Shown one piece after another: positions 35,816-44,745 of a stretch of DNA of 62,368 bases (positions within the stretch are counted from its first letter, which is position 1; every line of letters begins with the position of its first letter). The stretch is from NCBI GenBank assembly GCA_029261795.1, contig JAJDAP010000024.1:1-62368 (forward strand), in the 5' to 3' direction. This DNA comes from Deltaproteobacteria bacterium. GTDB taxonomy: Bacteria > Myxococcota_A > UBA9160 > UBA6930. Under the pieces are notes generated by a model. The model ran no database searches, was not told where the DNA came from, and saw only the letters and a program-made list of their open reading frames with translations. The position numbers were made by a program, and so were the translations under genes.

Positions 35816-37037
35816 CATGCCCCCGGGGCTCGAACATCTCCATCTCGTCGACGCGGAGCGCTATGCGGCGGACGGCTACCCGCACGATGAGTGGAAGCGG
35901 CTGCGCAACGAGGCTCCGGTCTATTGGACCGAGCGCGAAGGCTACGAACCGTTCTGGGCGATCACGAAGCACGCCGACATCATCGAGATCGGCAAGAACC
36001 AGGGCGACTTCCTGATCGCGCCGAGGATGGCCGTGTTCTCCGCGGAAGAGGACGTGGCCGAGGACCGTTCGCACCACTTGCTCACCATGGATGCGCCCGA
36101 GCATCCGCGCTACCGACGGGTGGCCTCGAAGTTCTTCACGCCCCGAATGACCCAGGTCTGGGCACCCAAGGTCGACCGGATCACGCGGGAAATCCTCGAC
36201 GGCGTGGCCGGTCAGCGCTCGCTCGACTTCGTGGCCGATGTCTCGGCGCCGATCACGATTGCCGTGATCGCCGAGATGCTAGGTCTCCCTGCCGACGACT
36301 GGCGGCTCCTGTTCCGTTGGACCAACGAGACGATCGCGTCGGCCGATCCTGAATACCAGGCGGGGCGAACGGCCCGGGAGACGTCCGAGGACGCCCAGAA
36401 GGAGATGTTCGCCTACTTCCAGGATCTGGCAGAAGAACGCCGCAAGCGGCCGAAGCAGGACATCATCTCCGTGGTTGCCGGGGCCGAGATCGATGGCAAG
36501 CCGATCCCGCCCTACGAGTTGCTCTCCTATTACTTCCTGCTCGTCGTCGCCGGCAACGAAACCACGCGGAACGCGATGACCGGCGGTCTGCTCGAGCTGA
36601 TCGATCGCCCCGCGGAATGGGCGAAGCTGGCTGCCGATCCGGGGCTGGTCGACCCGGCAGTCGAAGAGATCGTGCGCTGGGTAACACCGGTGAATCAGTT
36701 CTCCCGCACCGCCACCCGCGACTATGAACTTCGCGGGCAGACGATCCGCGAAGGGGAGGCGGTGTGCCTCTTCTATGCCTCGGGAAACCGCGACGAGGAA
36801 GTCTTCGACGAGCCCTTCGAGTTTCGGGTGGATCGCGCGCCAAACGATCACATCGGCTTCGGTCGCGGCCTCCACGTCTGCCTGGGCGCCCATCTGGCCC
36901 GGCTGGAACTCCGGACGATGTACGCACAGTTGCGAGAGCGGGTTCGCTCGATGGAGCGCGACGGCGAGGCGGAACGTGCCCAGTCTTCGTTCGTTGGAGG
37001 CATCAAGCGTGCACCGATTCGCTGGGAGCTGGTCTAG
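35799..37037 (+). CDS. Cytochrome P450
   Basis: 412 aa, soluble bacterial type, no membrane anchor. I-helix motif VVAGNETTRNAMTGG, K-helix ExxR in EEIVRW, and the heme-binding loop FGRGLHVCLGAHLARLEL with the Cys ligand. ATG 35799 follows GAGAGGAATCG; the first 17 nt lie inside the end of comEC. Family features fit bacterial P450s that hydroxylate steroids, terpenes or fatty acids (inferred). Neighbouring enoyl-CoA hydratase and AhpD-like genes suggest a catabolic region. A ferredoxin partner is not encoded next to it. Confidence 0.95.
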   Translation: MATAHDMPPGLEHLHLVDAERYAADGYPHDEWKRLRNEAPVYWTEREGYEPFWAITKHADIIEIGKNQGDFLIAPRMAVFSAEEDVAEDRSHHLLTMDAPEHPRYRRVASKFFTPRMTQVWAPKVDRITREILDGVAGQRSLDFVADVSAPITIAVIAEMLGLPADDWRLLFRWTNETIASADPEYQAGRTARETSEDAQKEMFAYFQDLAEERRKRPKQDIISVVAGAEIDGKPIPPYELLSYYFLLVVAGNETTRNAMTGGLLELIDRPAEWAKLAADPGLVDPAVEEIVRWVTPVNQFSRTATRDYELRGQTIREGEAVCLFYASGNRDEEVFDEPFEFRVDRAPNDHIGFGRGLHVCLGAHLARLELRTMYAQLRERVRSMERDGEAERAQSSFVGGIKRAPIRWELV

Positions 37038-37039
37038 GC

Positions 37040-37849
37040 CTAACGGTTCTTCCAGACCGGCGCGCGTTTCTCGACGAAAGCGCGCTGGGCCTCACGGGCA
37101 TCCTCGGTCTTCCGCAGTTCGCGGCCGATCTGCTCCTGTCGCTGGTAGGCATCGGGCAGGTCCATCGCCAGGATCTCGCGGATACCGCGCCGGGTCTCGC
37201 GAACCGCGATCGGACCGTTCGATGCGATCGCGTCGGCCGTCTCGAAAGCCGTGGTCATCAGCGCTTCGCTCGGCACGATCCCGTTCACCAGGCCGATCTC
37301 GGCCGCGCGGGTCGAATCGATCGGGCGGGCCGTGAGCAGTAGTTCCTGGGCGTGCGCCCAGCCGATCTGGCGCGGAAGCATCACGGTGGCATTCCCGGTC
37401 GGATACAGGCCGAGCGCGACCTCTTCCAGCGCGAAGCTCGCGCTCGGGACCGCATAGCGAATCTCCGACGCGAGCATCATGTCGAAGCCGCCGGCTCGGG
37501 CGTGACCATTGATGGCGCAGATCAGGGGCTTGCGTAGATCGAAACCCGCGAGCAGTGCTGTCGAGACACTGCGCAGACCCTCGAAGCTACGCTCGTCGAC
37601 GCGCTCGCCCCGCGCGAAGGCTTGTGCCACCGGGATCGTGGTGGTCATGTCCATGCCCGAGCAGAAGACGCGTTCCCCGGTGCCGGTCACGATCGCGCAG
37701 CGCGTCTCCTCGTCTTCGGCGATCTCGCGCCAGGCCGCGGCCAGATCGCACAGCATGCCCGGATCGAGGCTGTTGCCGCGTTCGGGCCGATCGAGACGGA
37801 CGAGGGCGACGTGCGGGTGCTCAGTGGGACGGTCGAGATGAACGGGCAT
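37040..37849 (-). CDS. Enoyl-CoA hydratase/isomerase family protein
   Basis: 269 aa crotonase fold. The CoA oxyanion motifs VFCSGMDM and AINGHARAGGFDMMLA are present. The first catalytic Glu position (GGGxE in enoyl-CoA hydratase) reads GGFDM, so Asp stands there, while the second (FALEEVALGLYP) keeps Glu. Activity could be hydratase, isomerase or another crotonase reaction. It converges on the P450 gene with a 2-nt gap. Confidence 0.88.
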   Translation of the reverse strand: MPVHLDRPTEHPHVALVRLDRPERGNSLDPGMLCDLAAAWREIAEDEETRCAIVTGTGERVFCSGMDMTTTIPVAQAFARGERVDERSFEGLRSVSTALLAGFDLRKPLICAINGHARAGGFDMMLASEIRYAVPSASFALEEVALGLYPTGNATVMLPRQIGWAHAQELLLTARPIDSTRAAEIGLVNGIVPSEALMTTAFETADAIASNGPIAVRETRRGIREILAMDLPDAYQRQEQIGRELRKTEDAREAQRAFVEKRAPVWKNR

Positions 37850-37935
37850 CGCCGCAGTGTAGCCGGCTGTTCCTGGCGGAATTCCTCCGCGCGGCGCTTG
37901 CCGCGGTACGCTTTCGCCTCACCCAGGAGGAACCG

Positions 37936-38574
37936 ATGCCCCGATTGCGCCAAGTCCCGAAATCCGACGTTCACGATGCGGGTCGTCCCGTCTACGAAAT
38001 GCTCTTCGGCGAGCGCGATCCCGTGGTAGAGCCGGGTACCGCAACCGGTACGCCGGGCGACTGGTGGACCGTGTTCGCCGTGGTCCCGGATGCCTTCGAT
38101 CACGCTGTCTCAGGCTTCGGCTTCTATCGGAGCAAGGACCGGAAGCTCGATCCCAAACTTCGTGAACTCGGACAGACCCGGGCTGGCTTCGCTCGCGGTA
38201 GCCAGTTCGTGTTCTCCCAACACTGCAAGGCCTCGCGCGGGGTGGGGTTGACTGAAGAGCAGATCGGAGCGATCCCCCACTGGTCGGTGGCCGATTGCTT
38301 CACGCCGTTGGAGCGAGCGGTGCTCGGCTACACGGATTGTCTCGTGCTGGATGGGGGCCGCACGCCCGATGGCGTGTTCGATGCCCTGCGCGCCGGGTTG
38401 TCCGACGAGGAAATCCTCGAACTCACCTACGTGGTCGAGCTCTACGACATGCACGCGACCATGTGCCGCGCCTTGCGCCTCGAGTTCGACGATGTCGACG
38501 AACGCATCGTCGAAGTGCCGGCGCCTGAGGCCAGCGGCGGCGATTTCATGGCCGGCGTCGGTCGCGAGGATTGA
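37936..38574 (+). CDS. Carboxymuconolactone decarboxylase / AhpD-like protein
   Basis: 212 aa, ATG with AGGAGG upstream. Helical alpha fold of the CMD/AhpD superfamily: LGQTRAGFARGSQFVFSQHCKASRGVGLTEEQI and FTPLERAVLGYTDCLV. The redox CxxC of AhpD is not present: only one Cys (FSQHCKA) and a downstream DCL remain, so a decarboxylase-like or unknown role is more likely than alkylhydroperoxidase. It is divergent from the enoyl-CoA hydratase gene across 86 bp. Confidence 0.8.
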   Translation: MPRLRQVPKSDVHDAGRPVYEMLFGERDPVVEPGTATGTPGDWWTVFAVVPDAFDHAVSGFGFYRSKDRKLDPKLRELGQTRAGFARGSQFVFSQHCKASRGVGLTEEQIGAIPHWSVADCFTPLERAVLGYTDCLVLDGGRTPDGVFDALRAGLSDEEILELTYVVELYDMHATMCRALRLEFDDVDERIVEVPAPEASGGDFMAGVGRED

Positions 38575-38587
38575 TCCGCGGCGAGGA

Positions 38588-39334
38588 TCAATAGAGCCCT
38601 AACATACGCCCGGCCAGGGCGACGACCGCGATGCCGAGGACCGGGCGGATGACCTTCTCGCCCCCGCGCACCGCGATGCGCGGGCCGATGAAGCCGCCGG
38701 CAGCGAATCCGGCTCCGAGCGCCAGTGCCGGGAGCCAGGCGATCTGCTGGGACAAGACGAAGATCGGCAGCACCAGCAGCGTGAAGCAGAAATTGATCAC
38801 CACCTTCATGCTGTTGGTGCGGACCAGGTCGACGCCGCTCCAGGAGATGCCGTAGATCAGCAGGATGCCGACACCGGCCTGGAACGCGCCGCCGTACAGG
38901 CCGATGCCGAAGAAGAGCAGGGTGCGGACCGCCGTCGAAAGCGGCTTGCGGGGCGCTTCGCTCGCGCCCGAGCGGCGGGCGCCGCGCAGCGTCGGGACCA
39001 GGAGTACGAGCATCATCACCCCGAAGAGCCGCTCGAAGAGGGCGTCGTCGGCGAGCGAGATGAAGTAGGCGCCGATCACGGCGCCGGCGGCGACCGGACC
39101 CACCAGCGGGGCGGCTGCGCGCACGCCCGGCACGCCTTCTCGCCAGAAACCCCAGGAGGCAACGCCATTCTGGATCAGTATGCCGACACGATTGGTCCCG
39201 TTCGCCAGCGTGCCCGGCAGCCCGACGAAGGTGAGCAGGGGAACCGTCAGCAACGATCCGCCCCCGGCGAGGGTGTTCACCACGCCGGCGGCCAGGCCAC
39301 CGGCGATCAACAGCAGTGCGTCGAAGGGATCCAC
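38588..39334 (-). CDS. TauE/SafE-family membrane transporter
   Basis: 248 aa from GTG 39334; the longer frame to 39457 has a non-membrane, Pro-rich leader and would run into the divergent peptidase gene. About eight helices in two similar halves, with the family motif GGLAAGVVNTLAGGGSLLTVPLL at the start and LYGGAFQAGVGILLIYG in the second half. Members export sulfite, sulfoacetate or other small anions; the substrate here is not known. It converges on the AhpD-like gene with a 13-bp gap. Confidence 0.9.
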   Translation of the reverse strand: MDPFDALLLIAGGLAAGVVNTLAGGGSLLTVPLLTFVGLPGTLANGTNRVGILIQNGVASWGFWREGVPGVRAAAPLVGPVAAGAVIGAYFISLADDALFERLFGVMMLVLLVPTLRGARRSGASEAPRKPLSTAVRTLLFFGIGLYGGAFQAGVGILLIYGISWSGVDLVRTNSMKVVINFCFTLLVLPIFVLSQQIAWLPALALGAGFAAGGFIGPRIAVRGGEKVIRPVLGIAVVALAGRMLGLY

Positions 39335-39401
39335 GGGGTCGGTACAGTAGGGGGCGCCGTCGGCGGCGTCGAACCAGCGCGGTGGCAAGCAAGGGGGTGG
39401 G

Positions 39402-41294
39402 ATGTCGCGGGTCTTGTCGTATGGGAGTTGGCCTTCTGCGCTCGGGGCGGATCGCATCGCCAGCGCGAGTCGGGGGTTGGCGCAGACGCGAATTCGCGAA
39501 GGCGCCGTCTACTGGCTCGAAGCGCGGCCCGACGAAGGCGGACGCCAGGTCGTCGTGCGTCGCCGTGCGGGCCGGACGGAGGACGTGTCGCCGGCCGGGG
39601 TCGACGTTCGCACCGGTGTCCACGAGTACGGTGGCGGGGAGTTCGGCTTCGCGGGAGACGCTGTCGTCTACGCCGCGGGCCGCGGTGAGGGTGTCTTCTG
39701 CACCGGCACGGGTGCGCTTCGCGGCGCGATCGCGGGCGCACGTTATGCGGACTTCGTGGCTTCACCCGACGGACGTTTCATCCTGGCCGTGGAGGAAGAT
39801 GCATCGGCGGGCACGGAACCGGCGAACCGGCTGGTGTCGTTCGATCGCGAGAACGGGAACCGGCAGGTGCTCTGTGGGGATCGCGATTTCGTTTCGTCGC
39901 CGTGCTTCTCGCCCGCCGGAGATCGCATCGCGTATCTGGTCTGGGACCATCCGAACATGCCGTGGGACGGCACCGAACTTCAGCTCCAGGCTTTCGGGCC
40001 CGAGGGCGCGGCCGGGAGTGCTCGCCGCGTCGCAGGCGGCGCCCAGGAATCGATCTTCCAGCCCGGTTTCTCGCCGGCGGGGGTTCTGACCTTCGTCTCC
40101 GATGCGTCGGGATGGTGGAACCTCTATCAGCTGCGTGGCGATACGGCCGTGGCGCTGGCTCCAGCCTCGGCCGAGTTCGGACGCCCGCAATGGGTCCTCG
40201 GAATGCGCAGCTGGGCCTTCGAGTCGGAGGGCACGATCCTGGCCTCGGTTTCCGCGGACGGCGAGGAGCAGTTGCAACGCGTCACGATCGAGACCGGCAC
40301 TTGCCAGCGCTTGCACCTGCCGTTCACGAACATCGGCGGGCTCGACGTCGAGGGCGATCGGGCGGTCTTCATCGGGGCCAGCGGCGAGCGAGCGCCGGCC
40401 GTTGTCGTGCTCGACCTTGCGGACCTGCGTTTCGAGGAAGTGGCCCGTTCGTTCGAATGGCAGGGCGACGTCGCGCGGCCGGAAGTGATCCGGTTTCCAT
40501 CGAAGGGGGGTCGGGAGGCCCACGCGTTCTTGTACCGGCCGTCGAATCCCGAAGTTGCCGGCCCCGCGAACGAGCGGCCGCCACTCATCGTGAAGGGCCA
40601 CGGTGGGCCGACGGCCGCCACCAATTCGGCGCTGAAGCTGGCGATCCAGTTCTGGACGAGTCGCGGGTTCGCACTGCTCGATGTGAACTACAGCGGAAGC
40701 ACCGGCTACGGACGCGCCTATCGGAGCCGCCTCGCTGGAGCCTGGGGATTGCTGGAGGTGGAAGATTGCATCGCGGCCGCCGAGTTCGTCTCGGAGCAAG
40801 GTGTGGCCGACGCCGCCCGACGAGTCATCACCGGCGGCAGCGCCGGCGGCTACACCACGCTGTGTGCACTCACCTTCCACGATGCCTTCGCCGCGGGCGC
40901 CAGCCACTACGGGATCGGTGATCTGGAGGCGTTGGCCACCGACACGCACAAGTTCGAATCGCGTTATCTGGACGGCCTGGTCGGGCCGTACCCCGAGGCG
41001 CGCGAACGCTACCACGAACGTTCGCCGATCCATTTCACGGAGCAGCTGGCGTGTCCCGTCATCTTCTTCCAGGGACTCGAGGACAAAGTGGTACCGCCAG
41101 GGCAGGCCGAGGCCATGGTGGCGGCGCTGGCGAGGCGCGGAATTCCGCACGCCTACGTTCCCTTCGAAGGCGAAGGCCACGGCTTCCGCCGCGCCGAGAA
41201 CATCCAAGCGGCGCTCGAAGGCGAACTCTGGTTCTACGGTCAGATGCTAGGCTTCGAAACCGCAGCGCCGACACGCCCGATCGAGATCCGATGA
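39402..41294 (+). CDS. S9-family (prolyl oligopeptidase-type) serine peptidase
   Basis: 630 aa. Residues about 20-370 form a beta-propeller (repeats such as SPDGRFILAVEEDAS, SPCFSPAGDRIAYLVWD). The alpha/beta hydrolase domain follows with the nucleophile in GGSAGGYTTL, Asp in FFQGLEDKVVPPGQAEA and His in EGEGHGFR. No signal peptide is seen, so it is probably cytoplasmic. It should cut short peptides, likely after proline or as an acylaminoacyl type. The stop overlaps the next gene. Confidence 0.93.
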   Translation: MSRVLSYGSWPSALGADRIASASRGLAQTRIREGAVYWLEARPDEGGRQVVVRRRAGRTEDVSPAGVDVRTGVHEYGGGEFGFAGDAVVYAAGRGEGVFCTGTGALRGAIAGARYADFVASPDGRFILAVEEDASAGTEPANRLVSFDRENGNRQVLCGDRDFVSSPCFSPAGDRIAYLVWDHPNMPWDGTELQLQAFGPEGAAGSARRVAGGAQESIFQPGFSPAGVLTFVSDASGWWNLYQLRGDTAVALAPASAEFGRPQWVLGMRSWAFESEGTILASVSADGEEQLQRVTIETGTCQRLHLPFTNIGGLDVEGDRAVFIGASGERAPAVVVLDLADLRFEEVARSFEWQGDVARPEVIRFPSKGGREAHAFLYRPSNPEVAGPANERPPLIVKGHGGPTAATNSALKLAIQFWTSRGFALLDVNYSGSTGYGRAYRSRLAGAWGLLEVEDCIAAAEFVSEQGVADAARRVITGGSAGGYTTLCALTFHDAFAAGASHYGIGDLEALATDTHKFESRYLDGLVGPYPEARERYHERSPIHFTEQLACPVIFFQGLEDKVVPPGQAEAMVAALARRGIPHAYVPFEGEGHGFRRAENIQAALEGELWFYGQMLGFETAAPTRPIEIR

Positions 41295-42205
41295 GCGGCG
41301 CGTCTCGCGCGTGCTTCATTGCCTTCGCACTGCTGGTCCTGGCGATCAGCAGCTGCGCCACGACGCCGCGCGATCCGATCGGCCGCATGCACCCGTACCT
41401 GTGGGCTTCTCACGATCAGCTCCATTGGTTCAGCTGTCGCTGGGAGACCGATCAGCCGATCGGTTTCGCGATCCTGGGAACGGACGAACTGGAAACACGC
41501 CAGTTGCGACGCGTGCTCGATCTCTGGGAAGGGATGGGGTTGGGCGTTCGCTTCGTCGAGGTTCCTGCAGGCGCTGCACAGTTGACCCTCGCGGCCGTGG
41601 ATGGCCCGCTCGATCGTGACGATGGCAGCCAGGGGGCAGGGCGCACCATCACCGATTGCAAACTGGACCCGGACGGGGACGTCGCCAGCGCCCGACTCGT
41701 GCGCGCCAGCGTCGAGGTCGCCCGCGCCGCAGGCCCGGACCCACTCGGGAAGATGCGCCCACTCGGGCGGGATGCCTGGCTCGGGAGTTGGGTCCACGAG
41801 GTTGGCCACGCGCTGGGCTACCAGGGACACCTGCGCCGCGGCGATGATCCGATGCGGCTCGAGCCCGACTTTCAACGCTTCGTCGGTCAGCGCCTCATGG
41901 CCGCGGAGCCGGTGGTCTCCGGCGCGCTCCAGACGCTCTACGCCAGACCGAGTGGCAGCCTGCTCGGCTCGGCCAGGCTGCCGCCGCAGCGCACGGCCGA
42001 CCTGGATGAGATCCACGCGATCGCGCAGCAGGCCGGGGTCGAGGGCCCCCTGCTGCGCGCCGGCGATCGGGCCGCCAGGCTCTACTGGGAAGACTCCCGG
42101 GGAAAGCAGTACGGCTTCCTGGTGTTGGATTTCCCCGGCGTCCTGAGGGAGCCAGAGACGATCGTCTTCTTCCCCGAGCAGACCACGCTTCGCGAGCTTC
42201 GCTAG
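41291..42205 (+). CDS. Lipoprotein with HExxH zinc-metalloprotease-like motif
   Basis: 304 aa from ATG 41291, coupled to the S9 peptidase stop. The signal ends in lipobox LAISSC. Near residue 175 the motif HEVGHALGYQGH gives HExxH with a third His at position 12, one residue further than the metzincin HExxHxxGxxH. Before it, FAILGTDELETRQLRRVLDLWEGMGLGVRF resembles the substrate-facing strand and helix of such proteases. The substrate is unknown. Pairing with an S9 peptidase may mean linked protein turnover at the envelope. Confidence 0.75.
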   Translation: MSGASRACFIAFALLVLAISSCATTPRDPIGRMHPYLWASHDQLHWFSCRWETDQPIGFAILGTDELETRQLRRVLDLWEGMGLGVRFVEVPAGAAQLTLAAVDGPLDRDDGSQGAGRTITDCKLDPDGDVASARLVRASVEVARAAGPDPLGKMRPLGRDAWLGSWVHEVGHALGYQGHLRRGDDPMRLEPDFQRFVGQRLMAAEPVVSGALQTLYARPSGSLLGSARLPPQRTADLDEIHAIAQQAGVEGPLLRAGDRAARLYWEDSRGKQYGFLVLDFPGVLREPETIVFFPEQTTLRELR

Positions 42206-42211
42206 GCCGGG

Positions 42212-43672
42212 CTAGGCCTTGACCGCAGGGTCCAGTGTGCGGGCCTTCGCTGCGAGTGCGTCCGCGCGCGGCGTATCGCCCATTTCCTTGATCGCGAAGC
42301 TCATCCGCAACAGGGTCTGGGCCTGCTCGCCGCCCAGTTCGATCGCCTTCTCGAAGTGTTCCAACGAGCGCTGGTTCTCGGGCGGGTTCTTGCGATGCAG
42401 CGCCCAGGCGAAGGCGGCCTGATAGTCCGCCTCTTCCGGCCACACCTGCACGGCCGAATCCAGCAGTTCGACGGCGTCCCGGAAGTTGCCCGCGTGAAGC
42501 AGGGCCTCACCCTTGCGGAAGAACACTTCGGCCTGGGCCACGCGGTCCGCGTCGATTTCGGTGTGGCCTTCCAGGGTTGCGTCGTAGCTACCGCGATCCT
42601 CCACGTTCGACAGGATCTTGTGCGCCTTGGTAATCTGGGCGAAGACGTCGTTTGCCTCGTCCTTGATGTCCTCGATGCCGAGGTTCGAGAGCCGGTCCGG
42701 ATGCAGCCGCTTCGCTGCCTTCAAGTAGGCGCGCTTGATCGATGCGGCATTTCCGCCCGGTTCGAGGCCTAGCAACTCGTAGTGCGTGATGTCGCCGAGG
42801 CGTGCGTGGAGATCCAGGACCTCGCTGCGCAACGCGGCCGCGCGATCGTCGAGCGCGTTCGCGTCGCCTTCTCGCTCGGCCGCAGCGCGCTCGCACTCGG
42901 CACTGCCGGTAGGCTGGCCGCTCACCACGATTTCGATCTCCGGGCTCCCATCCGCTTCGTCCGACGCCGCTTCCGGTTCCGCGACATCCCAGCACAGTGC
43001 GGCGGTCACGTCGAAGACCCAGAGTGCGGCCCAGACCGGTGCCTGCGGGTCCTTCTGGAGCAGCGCGAAGGGCGTCTGCGAACCGTCGAGTCCCTGGACC
43101 AGGGCGTCGATGGCCGGGGATTGGGGCAGCCTCTCTCGAATGGCCGCGAGCGTCTCGCCCGGCCTCGGGTACCCGGTCCCGCGTTCGCCCAACGCTTCGA
43201 GGACGCGCTCGAGAGGCCAGTGCGCGGCGATGCCGGCATGCAGGATGCCGAGCACGTCCACGGGAAGTTCGGGCGCGCTCTCGGATTGGGCCTCGAAGTT
43301 CATCTCGAACTCGCCCCCCTGCCAAGCGAAGCACGCCACCAGTGAGCGGTTGATCTGGGCGACCAGCCCGGCGATCAGATCCCTCGGTGCCGCCTTCTGC
43401 AAGGCGGCCACGCTGCGAAGCGCGTCCCAACCGCGTTCCTTCATGCACGCGGCAATCTCGGGCATGTCCGCTGCGGCGAGACGGCCTTCGCCGACGAGGA
43501 CGGAGACGAGATCCTCACCGCGCAGATTCGAAGTGACACCGATCGGGACACCACGTTGCCATTGGAAGCACTTCGATTCGTCGCGGAGACGTAAGGTCAG
43601 CGCGCCGGTGAAGCCATCGCGATGGAGTCCCAGGAGGAGAGCCGGAAGCGGAGTCTTTTGAAGGGAGCCCAC
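42212..43672 (-). CDS. DUF4388 (PATAN)-DnaJ-TPR protein
   Basis: 486 aa, GTG start. Residues about 1-100 are a DUF4388/PATAN domain (LLLGLHRDGFTGALTLRLRD; SNLRGEDLVSVLV), a type common in delta-proteobacterial signalling. An acidic linker at about 215-290 leads to a J domain at about 293-360 (ITHYELLGLEPGGNAASIKRAYLK, with the HPD in RLHPDRL). TPR-like helices fill the end (AEVFFRKGEALLHAGNFRDAVELLDSAVQVWP). It probably recruits Hsp70 to a client or signal complex. It is downstream of the V4R and HD-GYP genes on the same strand, 59 bp apart. Confidence 0.85.
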   Translation of the reverse strand: MGSLQKTPLPALLLGLHRDGFTGALTLRLRDESKCFQWQRGVPIGVTSNLRGEDLVSVLVGEGRLAAADMPEIAACMKERGWDALRSVAALQKAAPRDLIAGLVAQINRSLVACFAWQGGEFEMNFEAQSESAPELPVDVLGILHAGIAAHWPLERVLEALGERGTGYPRPGETLAAIRERLPQSPAIDALVQGLDGSQTPFALLQKDPQAPVWAALWVFDVTAALCWDVAEPEAASDEADGSPEIEIVVSGQPTGSAECERAAAEREGDANALDDRAAALRSEVLDLHARLGDITHYELLGLEPGGNAASIKRAYLKAAKRLHPDRLSNLGIEDIKDEANDVFAQITKAHKILSNVEDRGSYDATLEGHTEIDADRVAQAEVFFRKGEALLHAGNFRDAVELLDSAVQVWPEEADYQAAFAWALHRKNPPENQRSLEHFEKAIELGGEQAQTLLRMSFAIKEMGDTPRADALAAKARTLDPAVKA

Positions 43673-43731
43673 GAGGAGGGTTTCGGAAGGACCGGCTTGC
43701 GACTTGACGCCCGGTCAGGCATCGAAGCGAG

Positions 43732-44745
43732 CTAGCTGTGGCGCCGTATGGCCTCGGCGATCTGGAAGGCCGCGGCGATGGCGTCGGGCAGATCCTTGCG
43801 CATCAACAGGTGCGATCGTTCGACGTCGGCCACGGCGGCTTCCGAGAGGGGTGAAACGCCGGTCAGGATCGGCTCGGCTCCCCAGCTCGCGATCGCATCC
43901 AGGACCTGCTCCAGCGCCGCGGCGCCGAACCCTTCGTCGATGATCGCGCCGGCGAGATCGAGGACCACGACGCGAACATCCCGAGCGCCCGGGTCCCGCC
44001 CGATCAGATCGAGTGCGCGCAGGGCTTCTTCCGGTCCTGAAAACGGAACGACCATCACCGGGCCCCAGACATGGACCACAGCCGAACCGCGCTCGAAGCT
44101 CTCCGCCGGCGTTTCGCTCATGGGTTGTTTGGCGAGGTGGTGTTCGACGATGTCCCGCAGCGGACGAACCGGCAACGCCTCCAGGATCTCGAGGGCGCCG
44201 CGTTTACCCTCGGCAATCCATGCCGAAGATTCGCGGGCGACGAATCGGCAGACCGGGTCGCCCTTGGCGCGGCACTCGGATTCGATCACCACGATGTCGG
44301 CATCGAAGACGCCCGAGAGCCAACCGGCCGTGTAGCCGCTCGAGATATGACAGCAGGCCTCTTCCGACTTGCCGCTGACCTCAGATACGGCGTTGGCCTC
44401 GCGGCGGTCGGGCCAGGCACCCTCGATCGCAAGGCCGCTGGGATCCGCGCCGTGGGTCAGCTGCATCGCGATCCGCGCGGCGGCGGGCGCGCTCGAGGGG
44501 CAGTCGATCGAGGCGCTCAGGTTTTGCTCCATGACGACGAGCGCGTCGCGCAGGCCGTGGAGGAAGCCGAGCTGAAGCAACGCCGCGCGGGCGTCCGAGG
44601 CGTCGAGCCTTTCAGCGAGTTCGATATGCAGCGACCCCAGGAACACTGGATCGAGCAGGAACCGGGGTTCCTCGTGGAGCGTGCTCTGCAAGTCGAGGCC
44701 CAGGACTGCGAGTTCCTGCGACAGGAGACGAAGACCGCCTTTCAC
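43732..44745 (-). CDS. V4R-like sensor with STAS-type C-terminal domain
   Basis: 337 aa, GTG start. Residues about 40-175 resemble the XylR-N/V4R small-molecule-binding fold, including the Cys-containing end VVIESECRAKGDPVCRFVARES. Residues about 225-330 look like a STAS domain (VVHVWGPVMVVPFSG, VRVVVLDLAGAIIDEGFGAAALEQVLDAI), as in RsbR-type anti-anti-sigma proteins. The GTG abuts the stop of the HD-GYP regulator with no gap, so translation is coupled. Role inferred: ligand sensing that feeds a phospho- or protein-interaction switch. Confidence 0.75.
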   Translation of the reverse strand: MKGGLRLLSQELAVLGLDLQSTLHEEPRFLLDPVFLGSLHIELAERLDASDARAALLQLGFLHGLRDALVVMEQNLSASIDCPSSAPAAARIAMQLTHGADPSGLAIEGAWPDRREANAVSEVSGKSEEACCHISSGYTAGWLSGVFDADIVVIESECRAKGDPVCRFVARESSAWIAEGKRGALEILEALPVRPLRDIVEHHLAKQPMSETPAESFERGSAVVHVWGPVMVVPFSGPEEALRALDLIGRDPGARDVRVVVLDLAGAIIDEGFGAAALEQVLDAIASWGAEPILTGVSPLSEAAVADVERSHLLMRKDLPDAIAAAFQIAEAIRRHS

